Source of the DNA: Caulobacter sp. RHG1
Lineage (GTDB): Bacteria > Pseudomonadota > Alphaproteobacteria > Caulobacterales > Caulobacteraceae
Assembly: GCF_013181195.1 (NCBI RefSeq)
Contig: NZ_SMZP01000006.1
Coordinates: forward strand, 62,001-126,000
Length of the DNA: 64,000 nt
Direction: 5' to 3'
Made by a program: the position numbers and the translations under genes. This document shows, piece after piece, positions 30,468 through 37,961 of this stretch. Every line of letters starts with the position of its first letter. The first letter of the stretch is position 1. The notes beneath the pieces are model-generated. The model was given only the letters and a program-made list of their open reading frames with translations. It was not told where the DNA came from and made no database searches.

Positions 30468-30497
30468 GGTCGTTCCCTCTTCCCGCTTTCTTTGTCT

Positions 30498-30511
30498 CAA
30501 ACAGTTGTTTG
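30498..30511. promoter_or_regulatory. PsrA/FadR-like operator
   Basis: CAAACAGTTGTTTG has 6-bp inverted arms around GT. It fits the CAAAC-N(2-4)-GTTTG site known for PsrA-type TetR regulators that sense long-chain acyl molecules. It lies directly upstream of the acyl-CoA dehydrogenase start. Confidence 0.6.
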
Positions 30512-30624
30512 AAGTGGTTGTAACACCGCCCTGACGCGCGGGGCAAGCGGGCAGCTTGGCGATTGCAGCGCAAATCGAACCGGCGTGGGTTGTCACAGCT
30601 CAACGCCTGGCCGAAAACACCGCC

Positions 30625-31221
30625 ATGCTGACCTTGACCGCCGACATCCTGCAGGGCCGCTACGTGCGCCTGGAACCCATCACCATCGATCACCGCGACG
30701 AGCTGAAGGCCGCCGTCGACTGCGATCCCGACAGCTGGGAGATCATGTCGGTCAACGGCTGCGGCGAGGGCTTCGACGACTTCTGGGGCGCGCTGCAGGG
30801 CGAGACCGATCGCGGCGAGCGCATCGGCTTCGTGATCCGCCGCCTGTCGGACGGCAAGGTGGTCGGCACCACCAGCTATCTGAACATCCGCCGCCTGCAC
30901 GGCGGGCTGGAGGTCGGCTCGACCTTCCTGAACCCCGAGGCGCGCTCGGGTCCGGTCAACCCGGAGAGCAAGCGCCTGCTGCTGGGTCACGCCTTCGACA
31001 AGGCCGGCGCCATCCGTGTCGAGTTCGCCATCGACGTTCGCAACGCCCGCAGTCAGGCCGCCGTCCAGAAGCTGGGCGCCAGCAAGGAAGGCGTGCTGCG
31101 CAATCACAAGGTCACCTGGACCGGTCACATCCGCGACACGGCGGTGTTCTCGATCACCGACTATGACTGGCCGGCCGTGCGCGAGCGCCTGGAGTTCCGG
31201 CTCAGCGAAACCTTCGTCTGA
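30625..31221 (+). CDS. GNAT family N-acetyltransferase (RimJ/RimL-like)
   Basis: A 198-aa acetyl-CoA-dependent acetyltransferase. It starts with a typical LQGRYVRLEPITIDHRDEL and has GFVIRRLSDGKVVGTTSYLNI and later ESKRLLLGHAFDKAGAIRVEF-type blocks that end in the NARSQAAVQKLGASKEGVLR motif of RimJ/RimL-like enzymes. Substrate unknown. The ATG at 30625 was chosen over 30556 because the earlier part is not conserved in type. It is divergent from the acyl-CoA dehydrogenase gene. Confidence 0.87.
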   Translation: MLTLTADILQGRYVRLEPITIDHRDELKAAVDCDPDSWEIMSVNGCGEGFDDFWGALQGETDRGERIGFVIRRLSDGKVVGTTSYLNIRRLHGGLEVGSTFLNPEARSGPVNPESKRLLLGHAFDKAGAIRVEFAIDVRNARSQAAVQKLGASKEGVLRNHKVTWTGHIRDTAVFSITDYDWPAVRERLEFRLSETFV

Positions 31222-31310
31222 TCGGGCGTTTGAACCGGCGTTTGAATAAAACGTCGCAGTCGCTTCGGTTGTAAGGATTCGCCAATCATGGGCCTGTAGC
31301 TTCAGGCCTC

Positions 31311-32513
31311 ATGACTGCCATTGCGTGCCTGCGTATCCTGTTCAACGCTGACGGCGAGAGCCAGCCGGGTGAAGTCCCGCGCGACAAGGCTCAGACCGTC
31401 GCCGACGCGTTCCTGAAAGCCCACTGGCCGCCGCCGCGCAAATGCGGCGCCGTGGCTCCCCTGGCTTTCGTGCTGGCCGACAATCGTGTCGAGACCCTGG
31501 ACCCCGTCGAGATGCAGGCCCTGGCGGCCGAGCTGGAGAACGTCCTGTTCCCCGGGCGCAAGAGCGGCCAGATCTGCCTTATGACCTTTGAGGGCGACGA
31601 GCGGGCGGTTCTGAAGTTCGCCAGCCTGACCCAGGAAGAGCTGGCCGGTTTGATCGCCGGCGATGGCTACGGCGGGGCCGCCGGCCGCGTCCACGTGATC
31701 ACCGCCGAGGCCATTCACGCCGTCCCCAGCACCCACGAGGAAGCGCGCGCCGTGAAGGCCGCCGCCGCCGCGGCCCCGCCGCGTCCGCCGGTCGCCAAGG
31801 CCGCGCCGCCCCCGCCGCCGCTCGCGCAGACCGGCTGGTGGGGCGTCCATGACCTGATCCAGGGCGTCTTCGTCGGCTCGGCTATCGGCCTGCGCGCCGA
31901 CCTGCACGACCCCGTGCCGGAAGACGACGACAAGCTGCTCAAGCGCGACCTGCTGTGCCTGACCGACGCCCAGGGCCTGCTCAAGACCTCGCCGTTCGGC
32001 GAGGTCCACACGCCGTTCGGCTTCTGGAACCTCAACACCCCAAGCGCTCAGGACGCCTACAAGAGCCGGCTGTCGCGCTACCCGATGGACCAGCGTCCGC
32101 GCCTGTGCGCCACGATCTACGGTACGCCGCGCGAGGCCTCGATCGGCATGCTGCAGCAGATGCGGATGTTCCTGAAAGGCAGCTTCGCCCTGATGGACCT
32201 GCAGGTCACCGACCCGACCTTTCCGATCCACGGTCTGCCGCACGAGCTGCTGGACAGCGTCACCCTGGTGCTGACCGGCGAGACCGATCGCGATCGCCTG
32301 TCGGAGATCCTCAAGTTCGTCGAGCGCAAGGGCGCCTATGCCGGCAAGGGCGTGGTCCAGGCGGTCGCTGGCGTCGGCTCGGCCATCGAACTGGAAGCGT
32401 GCCGCGCCGGCGGCGTCGCCCGCGTCTCGGGTCCGGCCGTCACGAGCCTGCTGGACAAGCCGATCGCCGCCGCCGAGGGCGCGCCCGTCGCCCTGGCCCA
32501 TGAGGCGGCCTAG
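31311..32513 (+). CDS. Hypothetical protein with two domains joined by a Pro/Ala linker (400 aa)
   Basis: I do not recognise a family. The first domain (about 1-145) is a mixed alpha/beta sequence (TAIACLRILFNADGESQPG; ICLMTFEGDERAVLKFASL). A linker rich in Ala and Pro follows (about 148-170, including PPPPPL). The second domain (about 172-380) begins TGWWGVHDLIQGVFVGSAIG and includes CATIYGTPREASIGMLQQMR and LTGETDRDRLSEILKFVER. There is no signal peptide and no membrane segment. It is transcribed alone, and a repeat follows it. The coding bias is strong, so the gene is real. Confidence 0.75.
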   Translation: MTAIACLRILFNADGESQPGEVPRDKAQTVADAFLKAHWPPPRKCGAVAPLAFVLADNRVETLDPVEMQALAAELENVLFPGRKSGQICLMTFEGDERAVLKFASLTQEELAGLIAGDGYGGAAGRVHVITAEAIHAVPSTHEEARAVKAAAAAAPPRPPVAKAAPPPPPLAQTGWWGVHDLIQGVFVGSAIGLRADLHDPVPEDDDKLLKRDLLCLTDAQGLLKTSPFGEVHTPFGFWNLNTPSAQDAYKSRLSRYPMDQRPRLCATIYGTPREASIGMLQQMRMFLKGSFALMDLQVTDPTFPIHGLPHELLDSVTLVLTGETDRDRLSEILKFVERKGAYAGKGVVQAVAGVGSAIELEACRAGGVARVSGPAVTSLLDKPIAAAEGAPVALAHEAA

Positions 32514-32551
32514 ATAAACACCGCTGAGCGCCGAGAGGCCGAAAACCTCGT

Positions 32552-32621
32552 CCTTCGACAGGCTCAGGATGAGGTTTTCTACTGCGCCGACCCTTGGACC
32601 TCACCCTGAGCTTGTCGAAGG
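32552..32621. repeat. Inverted repeat, family B
   Basis: The arms 32552-32574 and 32599-32621 (23 bases each, two mismatches) read CCTTCGACAGGCTCAGG and its complement. A CTTCGACAAGCTCAGG-type repeat is widespread in alphaproteobacterial genomes. It lies between the convergent 400-aa gene and mutL and may act as a transcription barrier. Confidence 0.8.
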
Positions 32622-32635
32622 GCGAGGGCCACGCT

Positions 32636-34546
32636 CTAGCGCCGACCGAACAGCTTCTCGATGTCCGACAGCTTCAGTTCCACGTAGGTCGGGCGGCCGT
32701 GGTTGCACTGGCCTGAGTGGGGCGTGGCTTCCATCTCGCGCAGCAGGGCGTTCATCTCCACGCCATTGAGGCGGCGGCCGGCGCGGACGCTGCCGTGGCA
32801 GGCCATGGTGGAACAGACCTCTTCCAGCCGCTCCTTCAAGGCCAGGGCCTGACCGTTTTCGGCCAGGTCGTCGGCGATGTCGCGGACCAGAGCGCCGGCG
32901 TCGGTCTTGCCCAGCAGCGCCGGCGTCTCGCGCACCAGAACCGCGCCGGGTCCGAAGGCCTCGAGCACCAGGCCCAGGCTGGCCAGCTCTTCCGACCGGG
33001 CGAGGACGCGTTCGGCTTCGGCGGGATCGAGGTCCACCACCTCGGGCAGCAGCAGGGTCTGGCGCGCGACGCCGCCGGCGGCCATCTCGCCCTTCATCCG
33101 CTCGTAGACGAGGCGCTCGTGGGCGGCGTGCTGGTCGACGATCACCATGCCGTCGCGGGTCTGGGAGACGATATAGGTTTCGTGCACCTGGGCCCGGGCC
33201 GCGCCTAGCGGGAAGTCGACCGGGTCGAACGGCGCGGCGGGGGCGTAGTCGGGGCTGGGCCGGTCCTCGAAGGCGACGGACGTGTAGACCTCGCGCACCA
33301 CCTCGGCCAGTTCGCCCCCAAAACCAGACGAGTCGCTGGGTTCGACGCGTGCGGAGACTTCGTTCAGGCCCGGCAGGTCCATCGGCCGCTGGGTGGGCGG
33401 CATCCAACCGCCTTCGCGCCAGGCCGAGAAGCCCGCCGGAGAGGGACCCGGTTGATACCCAGGGAACGGGCTCTGCTGGGCGCGGATGCTGTCCAGGGCC
33501 TGGTTGGCGACGGTGGTCGAGGCGCGGTGGCCGGCCCCGGCCAGGGCGTGGCGCAGGGCGCCGACGATCAGGCCGCGCACCAGGGCCGGGTCGCGGAAGC
33601 GCACCTCGGCCTTGGCGGGGTGGACGTTGACGTCGACCTCGGTCGGCTCGAGCGTGACATACAGGGCCGCGGTCGGGTGACGGTCCCTTGCCAGAAAGTC
33701 GGCATAGGCCGCGCGCAGGGCGCCGGTCAGCAGGCGGTCGCGCACAGGCCGGCCGTTGACGAACAGGTACTGGTGGGCGGCGTTGCCGCGGTTGTAGGTC
33801 GGCAGGCCCGCAAAGCCCGACAGCCGCACGCCGTCGCGGGTCTGGTCGATCTCCAGGGCGTTGTCCTGGAAGTCGCGGCCCAGCACGGCGGCCAGGCGCG
33901 CCAGACGGCCTTGCGGCCCCGGATGCTCGGCCGGCAGGCGCAGGATCTTGCGGCCGTCGATGTCCAGCGAGAAGCCGACGCTCTCATTGGCCATGGCCTG
34001 GCGCTTGATCTCCTCGGTGATCGCCAGGGCCTCGGCGCGCTCGGACTTCATGAACTTCAGGCGCGCGGGCGTGGCGTAGAACAGATCGCGCACCTCGATC
34101 CGCGCCCCATGCGGGCCGGGGAAGGCGGCGGGCGCGACATCGCCGACCTGGCCGCCCTCGACCAGGATCGAGAAGGCGTCCTTGCTCCCCCTGGCGCGCG
34201 AGCTGATCTGTAGCCGCGCCACCGAACCGATCGAGGGCAGGGCCTCGCCCCGGAAGCCCATGGTGTGGATGCGTAGCAGGTCCCACAGGCCGTCCTCGTC
34301 GGGCGCCAGCTTGGAGGTCGCGTGGCGCTCGATGGCGACAGGCAGTTCTTCGGCCGACAGGCCCGTGCCGTCGTCGGCCACCAGGATGCGGGTCAGGCCG
34401 CCGCCGTGGGCCTCGACCTCGATGCGCGTGGCGCCGGCGTCGATGGCGTTGTCGACCAGTTCCTTGATGGCGCTGGCCGGGCGCTCGACCACCTCGCCGG
34501 CGGCGATGCGGTTGACGGTCTCGGGCGGCAGGCGGCGGATGGGCAT
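32636..34546 (-). CDS. mutL: DNA mismatch repair protein MutL (endonuclease type)
   Basis: A 636-aa mismatch-repair protein. The N-terminal GHKL ATPase has [19 protein letters not shown] and [12 protein letters not shown]. The C-terminal domain has the DQHA-x2-E-x4-E endonuclease motif ([12 protein letters not shown]) and a late CNHGRPT metal-site motif. This is therefore the nicking MutL found in bacteria without MutH. The start was placed at the ATG at 34544-34546 ([19 protein letters not shown]); the much longer ORF upstream is not MutL-like. Confidence 0.96.
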   Translation of the reverse strand: MPIRRLPPETVNRIAAGEVVERPASAIKELVDNAIDAGATRIEVEAHGGGLTRILVADDGTGLSAEELPVAIERHATSKLAPDEDGLWDLLRIHTMGFRGEALPSIGSVARLQISSRARGSKDAFSILVEGGQVGDVAPAAFPGPHGARIEVRDLFYATPARLKFMKSERAEALAITEEIKRQAMANESVGFSLDIDGRKILRLPAEHPGPQGRLARLAAVLGRDFQDNALEIDQTRDGVRLSGFAGLPTYNRGNAAHQYLFVNGRPVRDRLLTGALRAAYADFLARDRHPTAALYVTLEPTEVDVNVHPAKAEVRFRDPALVRGLIVGALRHALAGAGHRASTTVANQALDSIRAQQSPFPGYQPGPSPAGFSAWREGGWMPPTQRPMDLPGLNEVSARVEPSDSSGFGGELAEVVREVYTSVAFEDRPSPDYAPAAPFDPVDFPLGAARAQVHETYIVSQTRDGMVIVDQHAAHERLVYERMKGEMAAGGVARQTLLLPEVVDLDPAEAERVLARSEELASLGLVLEAFGPGAVLVRETPALLGKTDAGALVRDIADDLAENGQALALKERLEEVCSTMACHGSVRAGRRLNGVEMNALLREMEATPHSGQCNHGRPTYVELKLSDIEKLFGRR

Positions 34547-34687
34547 CAAGCGGACTTTCACGAGGCAGGCCGATCGCGCGGATCGACATTGCGACTCCTT
34601 AAGTTGACCGAGCGATCCACGATCGGCCAACGACAGGGAAACGAGCCAGTTTAGCTCGATTCCGCCGCCGTTCGAGGAAGACACATA

Positions 34688-35662
34688 GTGACGCCGATCC
34701 GTTTCGCCGCCGCCGGCCTGGCGCTTTCGCTGGGGCTGGCGGGTTCGGCTCAGGCGCAAGCGCCCGTGGAGCTCACCCGCGTCGACCCCAACGCCAATCT
34801 GGTCGAGGAACTGATCGTCAACGCCCGTCTGCCGGGACCCGCCTGGTGGAAGGTCAGCGACGCGGACACCACGGTCTACGTCCTGGGCGTGCCGGCCATG
34901 GTCCCGTCCAAGACCCAGGCCGACGAGTCGGTGCTGCGCCGTCGCCTGGACGGGGCCAATGTCCTGATCATGGGCCAGGAGGCCGATGTCGGCATGGTGA
35001 GACTGATCGCCCTGGCGATGGGCAGCCGCAAGCTGTTCGTCATGGACCAGCCGATGCGCCAGGCCCTGCCGGCCAACCTGCGCGAGCGGCTGGAGGCGCG
35101 GCTGAAGGTTATGAAGGAAAAGCCGGACGCCATGGACGACGTCAAACCTGCCTTCGCTGGCTTCCTGCTCGCCAACAGCCAGGATGGCGGCGACATCTCG
35201 ATCAGCGTGGGCGGCGTCACCGAGCGCATCCGCAATATCGCCAGGAGCCGCGACCTCAAGCAGCGTCCGCGCATCCAGAACCTGCCCGACTACAGCCTGG
35301 TCGACGCCATCAAGGCCCTGGCCACCGCGCCCCAGCCGCTGCAGCAACTGTGCCTGGACGCTGGTCTGCGGCAGGCAGAGAGCGGCGAGGGCGGCGTCCA
35401 GGCCACAGCTCGGCGCTGGGCCGAAGGCCAGGTCCGCGAGGTGGTCTCGGCCGATCGCGGCTTCCAGCGCTGCCTGGACTCGACGCCGTCGATCGCCAAG
35501 GAACTGCGCGAGGGCCGGGACGATGCGGTCGCCGCCATCGCCAAGGCGCTGCAGACCCCGGGCAAGGCCGTGGCGGTGATCGAGCTGCGCTCCCTATTGG
35601 CCCAGGACGGCGTGCTGGACCGCCTGCGCGCCCAGGGCTTCACCGTGACCCCGCCCGAATAA
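34688..35662 (+). CDS. TraB/GumN family protein lacking the family histidines (copy 1)
   Basis: A 324-aa exported protein with a signal peptide ([24 protein letters not shown]) and a GTG start. [17 protein letters not shown] matches the opening of TraB/GumN (Tiki-like) proteins, but where the family has GSIH or GTIH this one has GVPA. The C-terminal GxxHL block is replaced by [21 protein letters not shown]. Both conserved histidines of the putative metalloprotease site are thus missing. The gene is followed by a paralogue after 62 bases. Probably a non-catalytic periplasmic protein. Confidence 0.78.
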   Translation: MTPIRFAAAGLALSLGLAGSAQAQAPVELTRVDPNANLVEELIVNARLPGPAWWKVSDADTTVYVLGVPAMVPSKTQADESVLRRRLDGANVLIMGQEADVGMVRLIALAMGSRKLFVMDQPMRQALPANLRERLEARLKVMKEKPDAMDDVKPAFAGFLLANSQDGGDISISVGGVTERIRNIARSRDLKQRPRIQNLPDYSLVDAIKALATAPQPLQQLCLDAGLRQAESGEGGVQATARRWAEGQVREVVSADRGFQRCLDSTPSIAKELREGRDDAVAAIAKALQTPGKAVAVIELRSLLAQDGVLDRLRAQGFTVTPPE

Positions 35663-35724
35663 GGTCAAGCTTCCGCCGCATCGTCTCGCCACGGTTGAGC
35701 TTCATGATCGGGGAATCATTTCGA

Positions 35725-36669
35725 ATGCGCACGATCCTGGCCGGCCTGGCCCTGACCTTCGCGATGGCCGCTGGCGGGGCGCAGGCTCAGGCGCTGGACG
35801 ATCCGGAGGCCAATGTCGTCGAGGCGCTGGTGGTCAGCGCCAAGCTCCCGGGGCCGGCCTGGTGGCGGATCTCCGACGGCGACACCACCGTCTATGTTCT
35901 GGGCACGCCTGGCGTCCTGCCCAAGGACCTGGCCTGGGACCGGTCCGTGCTGGACCGGCGACTGGAAGGGGCCTTCGCGGTGCTGACCCCGCCGAGCTGG
36001 CAGGCGGGCGTGACCGACCTGCCGGCCCTGCTGAAGCTGCGCAAGGGCATGAAGGACGACGGCGACTGGGCCCGGGGCGCTCCGGCCCTGTCGGCGCGCA
36101 CCCAGCGCGCCTGGGCCGCCACCCATTCCAAGGATCCCGACGGCTGGCGGGACTGGAAGCCGGTGATGATCGCCATGCAGCTGGGCGGCAAGGCCACGCG
36201 GCAGGCCGGGCTGCAGACCGCCGAGCCGATGAAGACCGTCCGCGACCTGGCCCGCAAGCATCGCGTCAAGGTGCGCCCGGGGGCGGTCCACAAGGCCATG
36301 CCGATGCTGAAGACCATCGTGCGTCAGCACAGTCAGGAGGCGGGACTGACCTGCCTCTCCGAAACGCTCGACGCCGTCGAGGCGGGGGCGGGTCCCTACC
36401 GCGCGGCGGCGCAGGGGTGGGCGCAGGGGCGGGTCAAGGCGGCCATGGCCGCGCCGCGCAGCACTGAGCGTTGCGAACTGCTGTTGCCGGGCGTGGCCGA
36501 TGCGCGCCGCCAGTCGATCGACGACGAGGTCGAGGCGCTGGCCGGTCTGCTCAAGACCCCCGGCCATGCCGTGGCCCTCTATCCGATCCGTGGCCTGGTC
36601 GCCGAGGACGGGGTGCTGGAGAAGCTGCGCGCGCGCGGGATCACGGTGCGCACGCCGGGGGATGGCTAG
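35725..36669 (+). CDS. TraB/GumN family protein lacking the family histidines (copy 2)
   Basis: A 314-aa paralogue of the preceding gene. It has a signal peptide (MRTILAGLALTFAMAAGGAQA-QA) and [17 protein letters not shown], but GTPG replaces the GSIH-type motif. The end reads VALYPIRGLVAEDGVLEKLRARG, again without the second His. Three cysteines in the second half (TCLSETL, RCELL and others) may form disulphides. The ATG at 35725 was preferred to 35704 because it opens the signal peptide. Confidence 0.78.
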   Translation: MRTILAGLALTFAMAAGGAQAQALDDPEANVVEALVVSAKLPGPAWWRISDGDTTVYVLGTPGVLPKDLAWDRSVLDRRLEGAFAVLTPPSWQAGVTDLPALLKLRKGMKDDGDWARGAPALSARTQRAWAATHSKDPDGWRDWKPVMIAMQLGGKATRQAGLQTAEPMKTVRDLARKHRVKVRPGAVHKAMPMLKTIVRQHSQEAGLTCLSETLDAVEAGAGPYRAAAQGWAQGRVKAAMAAPRSTERCELLLPGVADARRQSIDDEVEALAGLLKTPGHAVALYPIRGLVAEDGVLEKLRARGITVRTPGDG

Positions 36670-36693
36670 CGGGCGCTGAACGGCTCAAACGCA

Positions 36694-36724
36694 AACGGCC
36701 CGGAAGCATCGCCTCCGGGCCGTT
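36694..36724. terminator. Bidirectional terminator
   Basis: Perfect 11-bp arms (AACGGCCCGGA / TCCGGGCCGTT) with a 9-base loop lie between the convergent TraB-like and DUF3035 genes. Confidence 0.75.
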
Positions 36725-36748
36725 CGGATCTTGTCGGTGTGTCGCGGC

Positions 36749-37315
36749 TTAGAGGCCGGGCAGCTTGATGCCGCCCTTCTTCTCGCGGCTGATCACCACG
36801 CCGCCCGTACCCACCAGCTTCTTCAGGCGGGCCTCTTCGGCGGCGGCGTCTTCCAGCTGGGCGTTGGCGCCAGCCTGAGCGGCGGTGGCCACGTCGGTCT
36901 TGGCCTCGCCCTTCTTCCAGAACATCACCTTGCTGGCGAAGCTCTCGTCCTTGTGGGCCAGGTCGCCGTTCTCGTCATCGACGACGAAGCGGATCAGCGG
37001 GTCGGCGCGTTCGGCGCCGGCGCGGGCCACCAGGACCTTTTCGCCTTCCGAGCGGCCGGCGGCGTTGCTCTGGCCGATCAGCGCGGCGCGGGCGGCGCTT
37101 TCAGGCTGCAGCTCCTGCGGACGCGGCTGGCCCGGCGCCGGCGGACGCAGCGCATAGTCGGGCGGCACGGCCAGCGGGGCCTTGCTGACGACGCGGAATT
37201 CGTCGGGCACGACCTTGTTCATGCCCAGGGCCTTTTTGGTCGAGGTGCAGCCCGCCAGGCCGATCGCGGCCACGACGGTCAGGGCGCTCACGGTCGCGAC
37301 CCGATTGAAACTCAT
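36749..37315 (-). CDS. DUF3035 lipoprotein
   Basis: A 188-aa outer- or inner-membrane lipoprotein. A signal peptide ends in the lipobox LAGC (residues about 20-23), then TSTKKALGMNKVVPDEFRVVSKAPLAVPPDY, the DUF3035 signature, and a Pro/Gln-rich stretch. Function unknown. It lies directly downstream of lspA, the peptidase that would cleave it, as is common in alphaproteobacteria. Gap to lspA is 112 bases. Confidence 0.87.
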   Translation of the reverse strand: MSFNRVATVSALTVVAAIGLAGCTSTKKALGMNKVVPDEFRVVSKAPLAVPPDYALRPPAPGQPRPQELQPESAARAALIGQSNAAGRSEGEKVLVARAGAERADPLIRFVVDDENGDLAHKDESFASKVMFWKKGEAKTDVATAAQAGANAQLEDAAAEEARLKKLVGTGGVVISREKKGGIKLPGL

Positions 37316-37427
37316 GAAACCATGCTCCAGCAGGCCGACCCCCGGCCCAGAAATTCGGACGCTCTCGATACGACATCATCGCGCGGGCGCCAATGTCCCA
37401 CGCGATTACGGCGTCATTCAGTCTGGT

Positions 37428-37928
37428 CTATTCGGTTTGATGGGACAGCTTCTTCTCTTCCGACCAGAAGCTGTCGATCAGCAGCAGCGCCACGCCGATC
37501 GAGATTGCCGAGTCGGCGACGTTGAACACCCAGGGAAAATAGAGCCGCGAGACGTCGATGAAGTCGACGACGTAGCCGTACTGCACCCGGTCGATCAGAT
37601 TGTTGCCGATCGCGCCGCCGATGATCATCCCGATGCCCAGGGCGGGCAGCAGCTTGACCGCCTTGCGCGCCCAGATCGCCAGACCGATCACCACTACGAT
37701 CGAGAAGCCGATCAGCAGCCAGCGGCCCCAGTCGTTGCCGCGCAGCAGGCCGAAGCTCATGCCGTAGTTATGCACCATGGTCAGGTGCAGCGGGCCCAGC
37801 AGCGGCAGGGTCGAACCCTGCTCGCGGCTCAGCACCGACAGCACCCAGAGCTTGGAGATCTGGTCCAGCACCACGGTGGCGGCGGCGACGGCGTAGGCGG
37901 TCCAGCCCAGGCGAGTGATCGATTTCAT
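37428..37928 (-). CDS. lspA: Lipoprotein signal peptidase LspA
   Basis: A 166-aa inner-membrane aspartic protease that cuts prolipoproteins before the lipid-modified Cys. The two catalytic-Asp motifs are clear: GNLIDRVQYGYVVDFI and VFNVADSAISIG. Four hydrophobic segments are visible. It follows ileS by 33 bases, the common ileS-lspA order. Confidence 0.96.
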   Translation of the reverse strand: MKSITRLGWTAYAVAAATVVLDQISKLWVLSVLSREQGSTLPLLGPLHLTMVHNYGMSFGLLRGNDWGRWLLIGFSIVVVIGLAIWARKAVKLLPALGIGMIIGGAIGNNLIDRVQYGYVVDFIDVSRLYFPWVFNVADSAISIGVALLLIDSFWSEEKKLSHQTE

Positions 37929-37961
37929 CTGCTTAGCTTAACCGTCCTACGCCTCTGATCG

